The position numbers and the translations under genes are program-made. This document shows positions 26,949 through 35,559 of a DNA stretch of 64,000 bases, one piece after another. The stretch is from Sphingomonas sp. LC-1 (GTDB lineage: Bacteria > Pseudomonadota > Alphaproteobacteria > Sphingomonadales > Sphingomonadaceae). The DNA is taken from positions 248,001-312,000 of the forward strand of contig NZ_JANZXB010000002.1 of NCBI RefSeq assembly GCF_025371035.1, in the 5' to 3' direction. Position 1 is the first letter of the stretch. Each line of letters starts with the position of its first letter. The notes beneath the pieces were generated by a model that saw only the letters and a list, made by a program, of their open reading frames with translations, searched no databases and had not been told where the DNA came from.

Positions 26949-27185
26949 GGGGCGTGGGCTTCGACTTCGCTTAGCCTGAACGGGGCTTGAGGATTTTCTT
27001 GGTTCGCGCGGAGGCGCGGAGAACGCAGAGATGTCGTACTTCGCTTTGCTGGCCGGCCGTCATCATCGACCTTTGAGGCGGATCATGCGCTTGCCAAGCG
27101 CCTGACACCTCCGCGTTCTCCGCGCCTCCGCGCGAACCAATCTCTTCTCCCTAAACTTCGTTCAGCCTGAGTGAAGTCGAAGGCC
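26949..27185. repeat. Nested palindrome: family C repeat inside family B repeat
   Basis: Outer family B arms (GGGCTTCGACTTCGCTTAGC from 26957, and GCCTGAGTGAAGTCGAAGGC at 27165-27184) enclose a family C inverted repeat. The C arms at 27001-27030 and 27109-27138 match in 29 of 30 positions and carry the core GCGCGGAGGCGCGGAGAACG. About 78 bp of unique sequence lies at the centre. The block fills the gap between two convergent genes, TonB-like and ABC ATPase. No open frame or T-run was seen. Confidence 0.85.
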
Positions 27186-27202
27186 AAGGGAATCTCTTGG
27201 CC

Positions 27203-28135
27203 TCAGGCCCCCACGCTCCGCGTCAGCGACAGGAACACGTCCTCCAGATCGGCTTCCTTGGTCGAGACATCGACGATCCCATAGCCATCCGCCTGCACCG
27301 CTGCCAAAACTTGGCCCGCATTCACCTTGTCCTTGGCATAGGTGATCTCCAGCGTGCGGCTGCCCTTCAGCACGATTTTGCCGAAGCTGGCATGGTCGGG
27401 CACCGCTGCGACATCGCGGTCCACCGTCACCGCGACGATCTTTTCCTGCGCCTTGCCGACCAGTTCGCGGGTCGGCTCATTGGCGACCAGGCGACCATGG
27501 TTGATGATCGCGATCCGGTCGCACAGCTCCTCGGCCTCTTCGAGATAATGGGTGGTCAGTACCACCGTCACGCCCTGTTCGTTCAACTGGCGCACATAGG
27601 CCCAGAGCTGCTGGCGAAGCTCGATGTCGACGCCTGCGGTCGGTTCGTCGAGGACCAGCACCGGCGGCGAATGCACCATCGCCTTGGCGACCATCAGGCG
27701 GCGCTTCATGCCGCCCGACAGGGTGCGCGAATAGGCGTTGGCCTTGTCCTCCAGATGCACCGCGCGCAGCAGTTCCATCGAGCGGCGCTGACCCTTGGGC
27801 ACGCCGTACAGCCCGCCCTGGATCTCCAGCGTCTCCAGCGGCGTGAAGAAGGGGTCGAACAGGATTTCCTGGTTGACGATGCCGATCGACGCCTTGGCGT
27901 TGCGCGGATGCTGGTCGATGTCGAAGCCCCAGATCGATGCCGATCCTTCGGTCTTCATCACCAAGCCCGCCAGGATGTTGATCAGCGTCGACTTGCCCGC
28001 ACCGTTCGGCCCCAGCAGCCCGAAGATCTGCCCCCGCGGCACGTCGAAGCTGACCCCGTCGAGCGCGCGCTTGCCGCCCTGATAGGTCTTGGCGATGCCC
28101 TGGATCGAAATGGCGGCTTCTGTCGAGGAGGTCAT
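27203..28135 (-). CDS. ABC transporter ATP-binding protein, orphan
   Basis: A 310-residue ABC-2-type ATPase (YadG/NodI-like subfamily). It has Walker A GLLGPNGAGKSTLINIL, the Q-loop in GIVNQEILFDPFFTP, signature LSGGMKRRLM, Walker B VLVLDEPTAGVD and the switch TTHYLEEAEEL. The C-terminal 90 residues form the small accessory domain seen in YadG-type proteins. The cognate permease normally follows, but here the next 3' sequence is the nested palindrome and a convergent gene, so the partner must be elsewhere. The start at 28135 is chosen by alignment to the family; the frame is open for 56 more codons. Confidence 0.92.
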   Translation of the reverse strand: MTSSTEAAISIQGIAKTYQGGKRALDGVSFDVPRGQIFGLLGPNGAGKSTLINILAGLVMKTEGSASIWGFDIDQHPRNAKASIGIVNQEILFDPFFTPLETLEIQGGLYGVPKGQRRSMELLRAVHLEDKANAYSRTLSGGMKRRLMVAKAMVHSPPVLVLDEPTAGVDIELRQQLWAYVRQLNEQGVTVVLTTHYLEEAEELCDRIAIINHGRLVANEPTRELVGKAQEKIVAVTVDRDVAAVPDHASFGKIVLKGSRTLEITYAKDKVNAGQVLAAVQADGYGIVDVSTKEADLEDVFLSLTRSVGA

Positions 28136-28235
28136 GGTGCCAGCGATAGGCGCGTGACGCAGAGAGGCCAAGCCGGTTTTGCCCTGTTTTGGGCAATTGC
28201 ACGGGGCTCCACGCCTTGCTATCGCCACAGCCATT

Positions 28236-28469
28236 ATGTTGCCGCCGCCCGAAACCACCCGCGTCACCCAGACCCGCGTCGCTTGCGACGGTGCCACCGA
28301 CATTCCCGGAGGCGCTGCGCTCGGCCATCCGCGCGTCTGGCTGCAGATCGATGAGACCGGCTATGTCGATTGCGGCTATTGCGATCGCCGCTTCGTGCTG
28401 ATCGGTGGCCCGGCGGATGGTGCGGATCAGTCGCAGCTTCCCGACCATGGGGATGGCGCGGGCCGCTGA
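28236..28469 (+). CDS. Zinc-finger (zf-CHCC) protein, NDUFS6-like
   Basis: A 77-residue protein carrying one zf-CHCC domain: VACDG (Cys), GHPRVWLQI (His), and [13 protein letters not shown] (two Cys). This is the fold of the mitochondrial complex I subunit NDUFS6 and its short alphaproteobacterial relatives. The bacterial role is unproven; a link to complex I assembly or activity is inferred from the family. The ATG at 28236 is supported by domain position only. tldD begins 18 bp after it, so the two may share a transcript. It is divergent from the ABC ATPase. Confidence 0.85.
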   Translation: MLPPPETTRVTQTRVACDGATDIPGGAALGHPRVWLQIDETGYVDCGYCDRRFVLIGGPADGADQSQLPDHGDGAGR

Positions 28470-28487
28470 GCCCCCTATATCGGTGGC

Positions 28488-29921
28488 ATGACATCCGCCA
28501 CCGATCCCCGCTCGTTCCTCTACCGTGACACGCTCGATCCGGAGGCCGCACTTCGGCTGACCGCCAATGCGCTGTCGCGGGCGGACGATGGCGAGCTGTA
28601 TCTGCAATATAAGCGATCCGAAGCGTTCGGCTTCGATGACGGGCGGCTGAAGACGGCCAGCTACGACACGCATTCGGGTTTCGGCCTGCGCGCGGTATCG
28701 GGCGAGATGACCGCCTTCGCCCATGCCAATGAGCTTTCCGAGGCGGCGATCAAGCGCGCAGCGGAGACCATGGCGCTGATCGACCCCGCCAAGGGCACCG
28801 CCGCGCCCCCGCCGCAGGGGACCAATCGCCATCTTTATACCGCGACCGATCCGCTCGACCTGATCCCCTTCGCCGAGAAGGTGACGCTCTGCCAGACGAT
28901 CGACGCCGCTGCCCGTGCGCGCGATCCCCGCGTCGTGCAGGTGTCGGTCGGGCTGTCGGGAAGCTGGAGCGTGGTGGAGATCGTTCGCCCCGACGGCTTC
29001 GTCGCCACCGACGTCCGCCCGCTCGTCCGGCTCAACATCTCGGTCGTGGTCGAACAGAATGGGCGGCGCGAAACGGGCAGCTTCGGGATCGGCGGTCGTT
29101 ACCTTTACGATCGACTGGTCGCGCGCGAGACGTGGGAGCGCGGCATCGACGTCGCGTTGAACCAGGCGCTGGTCAATCTGGACTCGGTCGCAGCGCCCGC
29201 GGGGGAGATGACGGTGTTGCTGGGCCCCGGCTGGCCGGGCGTGCTGCTGCACGAGGCGATCGGGCACGGGTTGGAGGGTGACTTCAACCGTAAGGGCACC
29301 TCGGCCTTTTCGGGACGGATCGGCGAGCGGGTCGCGGCGGCGGGCGTCACCGTGGTCGATGACGGCAGCCTTGTCGACCGGCGCGGCTCGCTGTCGATCG
29401 ATGACGAGGGGACGCCGACGCGTGAGGTCGTGCTGATCGAGGACGGTATCCTCAAGGGCTATATGCAGGATCGGCTCAACGCGCGGCTGATGGGCGTCGC
29501 GCCGACCGGCAATGGCCGCCGCGAGAGCTTTGCCCATGCGCCGATGCCGCGCATGACCAACACCTTCATGAAGGGTGGGCAGGACGATCCCGCTGAGCTG
29601 CTGTCGCGGGTGAAGAACGGCATCTTCGCCAAGTCCTTCGGTGGCGGACAGGTCGACATCGTGTCGGGCAAGTTCGTCTTCTCCTGCACCGAGGCGTACC
29701 GGATCGAGAATGGCCGCCTGGGCGCGCCGATCAAGGGCGCGACGCTGATCGGCGACGGGCCGAGCGTGCTGACCAAGGTGAAGGGCATCGGCAACGACTT
29801 CGCGCTGGACGAGGGCGTGGGGGTCTGCGGCAAGGGCGGGCAGAGCGTGCCTGCGGGCGTCGGCCAGCCGAGCCTGCTGGTCGAAGGGCTGACCGTCGGC
29901 GGCACCGCGCTGGCGGCGTGA
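28488..29921 (+). CDS. tldD: Metalloprotease TldD
   Basis: TldD, with its partner TldE/PmbA, forms a heterodimeric zinc protease that degrades unfolded peptides and matures microcins and PQQ-like peptides. The 477-residue protein carries the zinc motif HEAIGHGLEGD (HExxxH) near residue 255 and the downstream Cys segment KFVFSCTEAYRIENG near 400, plus the PSLLVEGLTVGGT end. tldE is not in this window. A family A repeat begins 6 bp after the stop codon. Confidence 0.94.
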   Translation: MTSATDPRSFLYRDTLDPEAALRLTANALSRADDGELYLQYKRSEAFGFDDGRLKTASYDTHSGFGLRAVSGEMTAFAHANELSEAAIKRAAETMALIDPAKGTAAPPPQGTNRHLYTATDPLDLIPFAEKVTLCQTIDAAARARDPRVVQVSVGLSGSWSVVEIVRPDGFVATDVRPLVRLNISVVVEQNGRRETGSFGIGGRYLYDRLVARETWERGIDVALNQALVNLDSVAAPAGEMTVLLGPGWPGVLLHEAIGHGLEGDFNRKGTSAFSGRIGERVAAAGVTVVDDGSLVDRRGSLSIDDEGTPTREVVLIEDGILKGYMQDRLNARLMGVAPTGNGRRESFAHAPMPRMTNTFMKGGQDDPAELLSRVKNGIFAKSFGGGQVDIVSGKFVFSCTEAYRIENGRLGAPIKGATLIGDGPSVLTKVKGIGNDFALDEGVGVCGKGGQSVPAGVGQPSLLVEGLTVGGTALAA

Positions 29922-29927
29922 TTTCCC

Positions 29928-30022
29928 TTCCTCCCCTAGAAGGGGAAGGTGGCAGGCCGCAGGCCTGACGGAGGGGTGTCACGCTCTCGATAGCGGGTCC
30001 CCCCTCCTTACAGGGGAGGAAA
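29928..30022. repeat. Family A dispersed palindromic repeat, copy 5 (shortened)
   Basis: The shortest copy. It keeps the left half (TTCCTCCCCTAGAAGGGG, then GGTGGCAGGCCGCAGGCCTG), the CTCTCGATAGCG centre and the right terminal arm CCTTACAGGGGAGGA, but lacks most of the right-hand CAGGCC module. It lies between tldD and the glnK promoter region. Confidence 0.8.
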
Positions 30023-30134
30023 GGCTGCCCAAAATTTAAGCATATCCTTGCCAATGCCTAAAAATTGATGCCGTCCGGCAGGCGAAAAGGATCGCGCCGG
30101 ACCATCATAGCGCGAAAAAGTCGCGAAATCGTAA

Positions 30135-30524
<390 letters not shown>

Positions 30525-30541
30525 GAGAGGGGGGGATTTCG

Positions 30542-31909
30542 ATGAAGCATGTCACCAAATTGGCGACCGGCGCGACGGGCCTCGGCCTGGCGCTCTTCGC
30601 CGCGCTGCCCGCCTGGGCCCAGGATGCCGCCGCGCTCCAGTCGCCCGCCGCCGCCGCGCCGGCCGCGACCGTGAACAAGGGCGACACCGCCTGGATGCTC
30701 ACCTCGACCGTGCTGGTCATGATGATGATCCTGCCGGGCCTGGCGCTGTTCTATGGCGGTCTGACCCGCGCGAAGAACATGCTGTCCACCATGACGCAGA
30801 TCGGCGCGGCCGCATGTCTCGCGATGCTGATCTGGGTGATGTACGGCTATAGCCTGGCCTTCGGGCCGGACGTGTCGGGGGGCGCGTCCAACTTCATCTC
30901 CGGGCTGGGCAAGGCGTTCCTCTCGGGCGTCACGCCCGCCAGCCAGGCGGCGACCTTTACCGCTGGCGTCGAAATCCCCGAATATGTCTTCATCTGCTTC
31001 CAGATGACCTTCGCCGCGATCACCGCCGCGCTGGTGCTCGGCTCGGTCGTCGAGCGGATGAAATTCTCGGCGGTCATGGCGTTCACCGCCGTGTGGCTGA
31101 CCATCGTCTATTTCCCGATCGCGCACATGGTGTGGGCATCGTCGGGCCTGTTCTTCAAGGCGGGCGCGCTCGACTTTGCGGGCGGCACCGTGGTGCACAT
31201 CAACGCCGGCGTCTCGGCGCTGGTCGCCGCGCTGATCCTGGGTAAGCGCATGGGCTATCCGACGACCCCGATGCCCCCGCACTCGCTGACGCTGACCGGC
31301 GTGGGCACCGGCCTGCTGTGGGTCGGCTGGTTCGGGTTCAACGCGGGCTCCGCGCTGGAGGCCAATGGCTCGGCGGGTCTGGCGATGATCAACACCTTCG
31401 TCGCGACGGCGTCGGGCGGCCTGTTCTGGATGCTCGCCGAGCGTCTGGCGGGTCATAAGGGTTCGGCGCTGGGCTTCTGCTCGGGCATCGTCGCCGGCCT
31501 GGTCGCGGTGACCCCGGCCGCTGGTAACTCCGGTCCGTTCGGTGCGATCGTGCTGGGTGCGATCGCCAGCGTGGTCTGCTTCTATGCGGTGTCGGTCCTC
31601 AAGCCCAAGCTCGGCTATGACGATGCGCTCGACGCCTTCGGCGTGCACGGCATCGGCGGCATGATCGGCGCGATCGGCACCGCCGTGGTCTACGCTCCCT
31701 CGTTGGGCGGTCCGGGTGCGGCCGACTATGCGATCGGGCCGAAGCTGCTGGTACAGCTTGGCGCGGTCGCCACCACGATCGTCTGGGCCACCATCGGCAC
31801 CGTCATCGCCATGTTCGTCGCCAAGGCCCTGACCGGCCTGCGGGTCTCGAAGGAAGTCGAGCAGGAAGGCCTCGACCTCGGCGAGCACGGCGAGCGCGCC
31901 TACAACTGA
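30542..31909 (+). CDS. amtB: Ammonium transporter
   Basis: A 455-residue Amt/Rh-family trimeric ammonium channel in the inner membrane. A cleavable signal peptide (ending LPAWA-QD), as in E. coli AmtB, precedes eleven membrane helices. The twin pore histidines are in GGTVVHINAGVSALV and DAFGVHGIGGM. The GLALFYGGLTRAKN segment, the pore entry YSLAFGPD and the C-terminal GlnK-binding tail (VSKEVEQEGLDLGEHGERAYN-type) are all present. It forms an operon with glnK, likely induced by nitrogen limitation through NtrC and sigma-54. Confidence 0.96.
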   Translation: MKHVTKLATGATGLGLALFAALPAWAQDAAALQSPAAAAPAATVNKGDTAWMLTSTVLVMMMILPGLALFYGGLTRAKNMLSTMTQIGAAACLAMLIWVMYGYSLAFGPDVSGGASNFISGLGKAFLSGVTPASQAATFTAGVEIPEYVFICFQMTFAAITAALVLGSVVERMKFSAVMAFTAVWLTIVYFPIAHMVWASSGLFFKAGALDFAGGTVVHINAGVSALVAALILGKRMGYPTTPMPPHSLTLTGVGTGLLWVGWFGFNAGSALEANGSAGLAMINTFVATASGGLFWMLAERLAGHKGSALGFCSGIVAGLVAVTPAAGNSGPFGAIVLGAIASVVCFYAVSVLKPKLGYDDALDAFGVHGIGGMIGAIGTAVVYAPSLGGPGAADYAIGPKLLVQLGAVATTIVWATIGTVIAMFVAKALTGLRVSKEVEQEGLDLGEHGERAYN

Positions 31910-31967
31910 TCGGGAGCGGGGCGAGAGACCCCCGCACCCCACGACGTTCCTCCTGCGGACGACCTAA

Positions 31968-31998
31968 GCCCGGTGCGGTAACGCACCGGGCCTTTTTT
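31968..31998 (+). terminator. Rho-independent terminator after amtB
   Basis: GCCCGGTGCG and CGCACCGGGC form a perfect 10 bp stem with a GTAA tetraloop, followed by C and six T. Confidence 0.9.
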
Positions 31999-32060
31999 AT
32001 GTTGGCGGGGAGGAGGGGGCGCTGCCCCCGCCTCTGCCGGGACGTCTCGGGATAGTATCA

Positions 32061-32156
32061 ACCTCCGTTCGCACTGAGCGAAGTCGAAGTGCACGGGATT
32101 CGCTTACCCGGAGGGTGGGGCGTGGCCTTCGACTTCGCTCAGGCTGAACGGAGGTT
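32061..32156. repeat. Family B palindromic repeat, copy 3
   Basis: Arms AACCTCCGTTCGCACTGAGC (from 32061) and CAGGCTGAACGGAGGTT (to 32156) face each other, each extended by the GAAGTCGAAG / CTTCGACTTC core. The block lies in the 289 bp between the amtB terminator and the EF-hand gene. Nothing else was seen in that gap. Confidence 0.85.
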
Positions 32157-32198
32157 CGGTAGGTTGAACGGCGGTGGCAGGGTCGTGGGTTGGGGCGC

Positions 32199-32582
32199 TT
32201 ACCGCCCCTTCGGACCCGCCGGTTGCTGCGACCGCTGGGCCGCCTTGGCCGCTTCATATTCGTCGAAGGTGCGCGACAGCAGCGCCTGCGCCTCCGCCTC
32301 GGTCACCTTGCCGTCCTTGTTTGCATCGGCCTTGCCGAACCACAGATCGGCGAGGCGTCCGGCATGGACGTCGTCGATCTTCTTCTGGCCGTTGCCCATC
32401 TTCATGATGGCAGCCTTCACCTCGGCCTTGGTCAGTGCGCCGTCGTGATTGGTGTCGCGCGCCTTGAACTCGCGGGAGAATTTGGCGGCGGCCGACGCGC
32501 GCGTGTCCTGCTGCGCCAGGACGGGGGCGGCGGGCACGGCGAGCGTGGCGGCGATCAGGCCGGCGACGAGGAAACGGGTCAT
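32199..32582 (-). CDS. Exported EF-hand calcium-binding protein
   Basis: A 127-residue periplasmic protein with a signal peptide (MTRFLVAGLIAATLAVPAAPVLA) and two EF-hand loops, DTNHDGALTKAE (about 43-54) and DANKDGKVTEAE (about 86-97). Both keep the Asp/Asn and final Glu ligands. The function is unknown; such small EF-hand proteins are common in this group. The ATG at 32582 follows CAGGAG. An upstream ATG at 32606 also has a ribosome site but would bury the signal peptide behind eight extra residues. Confidence 0.8.
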   Translation of the reverse strand: MTRFLVAGLIAATLAVPAAPVLAQQDTRASAAAKFSREFKARDTNHDGALTKAEVKAAIMKMGNGQKKIDDVHAGRLADLWFGKADANKDGKVTEAEAQALLSRTFDEYEAAKAAQRSQQPAGPKGR

Positions 32583-32663
32583 GCGGGACACTCCTGAACG
32601 GGACATCATGGCCGCTCCTGACGGCCTTTGGCTGTCGGGGCAATGAACGACCCCAAGCGAAGG

Positions 32664-32692
32664 TTGCGTGCGGCCGCCACAGCGCATAGGGC
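32664..32692 (+). promoter_or_regulatory. Possible promoter of argG
   Basis: TTGCGT (32664-32669) and TAGGGC (32687-32692) stand 17 bp apart, 40 bp before the argG start. Both boxes are partial matches. Confidence 0.35.
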
Positions 32693-32731
32693 GCGGGGCA
32701 AATCCATCCCCTCTTCATCAAGGACTTTGCC

Positions 32732-33952
32732 ATGAGCGAAGATATCAAGCGCGTCGTCCTCGCCTATTCGGGCGGCCTCGACACCAGCGTCATCCTCAAG
32801 TGGCTGCAGCAGCATTATGGCTGCGAGGTCGTGACCTTCACCGCCGATCTGGGCCAGGGCGAGGAGTTGGAGCCCGCGCGCAAGAAGGCGGAGATGGCGG
32901 GCGTAAAGCCCGAGCATATCTTCATCGACGATCTGCGCGAGGAGTTCGTCAAGGATTACGTGTTCCCGATGATGCGCGCCAACGCGCTCTACGAGGGGCT
33001 GTACCTGCTCGGCACCTCGATCGCGCGGCCGCTGATAGCCAAGCGCCAGATCGAGATCGCCAAGATGGTGAACGCCGACGCGGTCAGCCACGGCGCGACC
33101 GGCAAGGGCAACGACCAGGTCCGCTTCGAGCTGGGCTATTATGCGCTGAACCCCGACATCAAGGTCATCGCACCGTGGCGCGAATGGGACCTGACCAGCC
33201 GCACCAAGCTGATCGAATTCGCTGAGGCGCACCAGATCCCGGTGTCGAAGGACAAGCGCGGCGAAGCGCCCTTCTCGACCGACGCGAACCTGCTGCACAC
33301 CTCGTCCGAGGGCAAGGTGCTGGAGGATCCGTGGGATGAGGTCCCCGATTACGTCTATTCGCGCACCGTCAACCCGGAGGACGCGCCCGACGTCCCCGAG
33401 ACGATCACCATCGATTTCGAGCGTGGCGACGGCGTCGCGCTGAACGGCGAGGCGTGCTCGCCCGCCACGCTGCTGACCAAGCTCAACGAGCTGGGCCGCA
33501 AGCACGGCATCGGCCGCCTCGACCTGGTCGAGAACCGCTTCGTCGGCATGAAGAGCCGCGGCATGTACGAGACGCCGGGCGGCACCATCTATGCGCTGGC
33601 GCATCGCGGCATCGAGCAGATCACGCTCGATCGCGGCGCCGCGCATCTGAAGGACGAACTGGCGCCGCGTTATGCCGAGCTGGTCTATAACGGCTTCTGG
33701 TTCTCGCCGGAGCGCGAGATGCTGCAGGCCGCCGTCAACTACAGCCAGGAGAAGGTGACCGGCACCGTCCGCCTGAAGCTGTACAAGGGCCAGGCGATCG
33801 TGACGGGGCGCAAGTCGCCTTACAGCCTGTATTCGGAAAAGGTCGTCACCTTCGAGGACGATCAGGGCGCGTATGACCAGCGCGACGCGGCGGGCTTCAT
33901 CAAGCTCAACGCGCTGCGCCTGCGCCTGCTGGGCCGTCGCGACCGGGCCTGA
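32732..33952 (+). CDS. argG: Argininosuccinate synthase
   Basis: ArgG joins citrulline and aspartate using ATP in arginine synthesis. The 406-residue protein has the PP-loop [17 protein letters not shown] near the N-terminus, the substrate motif [16 protein letters not shown], the [14 protein letters not shown] segment and the C-terminal multimerisation helix region ([20 protein letters not shown]). This is the type I (prokaryotic and eukaryotic common) enzyme by length. argB is at 11.6 kb; argH is not in the window. Confidence 0.97.
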   Translation: MSEDIKRVVLAYSGGLDTSVILKWLQQHYGCEVVTFTADLGQGEELEPARKKAEMAGVKPEHIFIDDLREEFVKDYVFPMMRANALYEGLYLLGTSIARPLIAKRQIEIAKMVNADAVSHGATGKGNDQVRFELGYYALNPDIKVIAPWREWDLTSRTKLIEFAEAHQIPVSKDKRGEAPFSTDANLLHTSSEGKVLEDPWDEVPDYVYSRTVNPEDAPDVPETITIDFERGDGVALNGEACSPATLLTKLNELGRKHGIGRLDLVENRFVGMKSRGMYETPGGTIYALAHRGIEQITLDRGAAHLKDELAPRYAELVYNGFWFSPEREMLQAAVNYSQEKVTGTVRLKLYKGQAIVTGRKSPYSLYSEKVVTFEDDQGAYDQRDAAGFIKLNALRLRLLGRRDRA

Positions 33953-33982
33953 TCCGATCCCGTCCTGACAGGAGCCATCGCC

Positions 33983-35548
33983 ATGGATCGCCGACGGGAC
34001 GGAAGAACTGACGAAGAGGCGGGGCTGTGGTGGCAGTCTCGCCTCTTTTTGTGGCTGTGCGTGATCGTATCGGCGGTGCCGCTGCTCTGGCCCGCCGTGC
34101 CGCCGCTGAGTGACATGGGCGACCATATCGGCAGCTATCGCATCCTGGCCGAGGCGGGGCGCGGACCGTTGGGGCGTCATTACGACGTGCATTGGGCCGC
34201 GGTCGGCAATTTGGGGGTCGAGGGGTTGGTGCTGGCGCTCCACCGCCTGTTTGACCTCGACATCGAACCGGCGGCCAAGCTGGTCGTACTGGCGATCCCG
34301 CCGCTGACGGTCGCGGGAATCTTCGCCTTGGCGCGCGCTGCGCATGGGCGGATTCCGGCGACCGCGATGCTCGCCCTTCCGCTGGCCTATGGCCCCTCGC
34401 TCCAGATGGGGTTCGTCAATTTCAGCCTGGCCCAGGCGCTGGTGCTGCTCGCCATGGCGCTGTGGCTGTATCTGGCGCGGCGGTGGAGCGCCGGCTGGCG
34501 AATCCTGCTCTTCGCGCTGATCGCGCCGGTGATCTGGCTGACCCATGCGCTGGGCTGGGCGCTGTTGCTGACCAATGTCTTTGCGATGGAGGCGACGCGG
34601 CTGAGCGGCACGGGGCGGTCCTGGAGGCAGGCGATGCTGCGAGCCGGATTGGCGGTGGCGCCGATGGCCTCGCCAGCCTTGTTGATGCTGAAGGGCGGCG
34701 GGGACCAGGTGGCGGGCGATACCGGCGGCTGGTTCATGGTCTACAAGATGCGCTGGATCCTGACGCTGTTCCGCGAGCAATGGGCGATCTGGGACATTGC
34801 GGCGCTGATCGTCATACTGCTCTTCGGCTATGCGGTGATCCGGTCGCGCCGTCTGTCGGTCCTGCCGCTTCTGGCGATACCGGCGGGGCTGGGCTTCCTG
34901 ATCTTCCTGATCCTGCCCTATGTCTATCGCGGCGGCGCCTATCTCGACATGCGGATGCTGTGTCCGGCGGTGATCCTGGCGATCCTGTCGGTGCGCGTGT
35001 CGCCTGGCCGCGATCATGGGCGCATCGCGGCGGCGACGACCGGCTTCTTCCTCGTTCGTATTATCGGCACCACCATCGCCTTCGCCCAGCTGGCGGCGGC
35101 GCAGGAGCGCGACTGGCGGGCGCTGTCGGCCTTGCCGCCGGGCGGCCGGGTACTGGTGCTGACCGATGCCGAGGCGGAAGGCGGCTGGGGCGGTCCCCGG
35201 CGCTGGCATATTGCGGGGATCGCGATCGCGCGGCGGCGTGTGTTCACCAATACCCAGTGGAGCGTGCCCGGCCAGCATCTGATCCGGCCCCGGGTCGCCG
35301 GGGCCGCGCCCTATGACGGCGATCCCTCCAGCCTGGTCTTCGCGCCGGGCAGTCTGGGCGGATGGGTCGATTTCGACGCCGCGATCCGCGACTTCGATCG
35401 CTGCGCCTTCGATGCGGTGTGGACGATCGGTTTCCCGGCGGGGCGGGCGAAGTCGCCCGACCTGATCCGCACATGGTCCGACCGCGATTCCGCCGTCTAT
35501 CGCGTTCGGCGCGACCGATGCTTGTCGGACGCCCCTTCGGTCCGCTAG
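33983..35548 (+). CDS. Polytopic membrane protein, first of a tandem paralogous pair
   Basis: A 521-residue protein with about 10-12 membrane segments and a soluble C-terminal domain (about 390-521). It resembles glycosyltransferase-C-like or O-antigen-related membrane proteins, but no catalytic family was recognised. It shares with the next gene the opening LLWPAVPPLSDMGDHIGSYR, the GRIPATA-LALPLAYG segment, FGFVNF-type GFVNFSLAQA, a VLTDAEA soluble strand and a VFTNTQWSVPGQHL-type motif. The acidic-His pair in DMGDHIGSYR is a candidate active or binding site in the first periplasmic loop. It lies 30 bp after argG. Confidence 0.72.
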   Translation: MDRRRDGRTDEEAGLWWQSRLFLWLCVIVSAVPLLWPAVPPLSDMGDHIGSYRILAEAGRGPLGRHYDVHWAAVGNLGVEGLVLALHRLFDLDIEPAAKLVVLAIPPLTVAGIFALARAAHGRIPATAMLALPLAYGPSLQMGFVNFSLAQALVLLAMALWLYLARRWSAGWRILLFALIAPVIWLTHALGWALLLTNVFAMEATRLSGTGRSWRQAMLRAGLAVAPMASPALLMLKGGGDQVAGDTGGWFMVYKMRWILTLFREQWAIWDIAALIVILLFGYAVIRSRRLSVLPLLAIPAGLGFLIFLILPYVYRGGAYLDMRMLCPAVILAILSVRVSPGRDHGRIAAATTGFFLVRIIGTTIAFAQLAAAQERDWRALSALPPGGRVLVLTDAEAEGGWGGPRRWHIAGIAIARRRVFTNTQWSVPGQHLIRPRVAGAAPYDGDPSSLVFAPGSLGGWVDFDAAIRDFDRCAFDAVWTIGFPAGRAKSPDLIRTWSDRDSAVYRVRRDRCLSDAPSVR

Positions 35549-35559
35549 GCACTTTCGCC

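Noticed and set aside
32606-35278. 890-codon minus-strand open frame over argG and the first paralogous membrane protein
   Set aside because: Antisense to conserved genes; the product is low complexity (Arg/Gln/His-rich).
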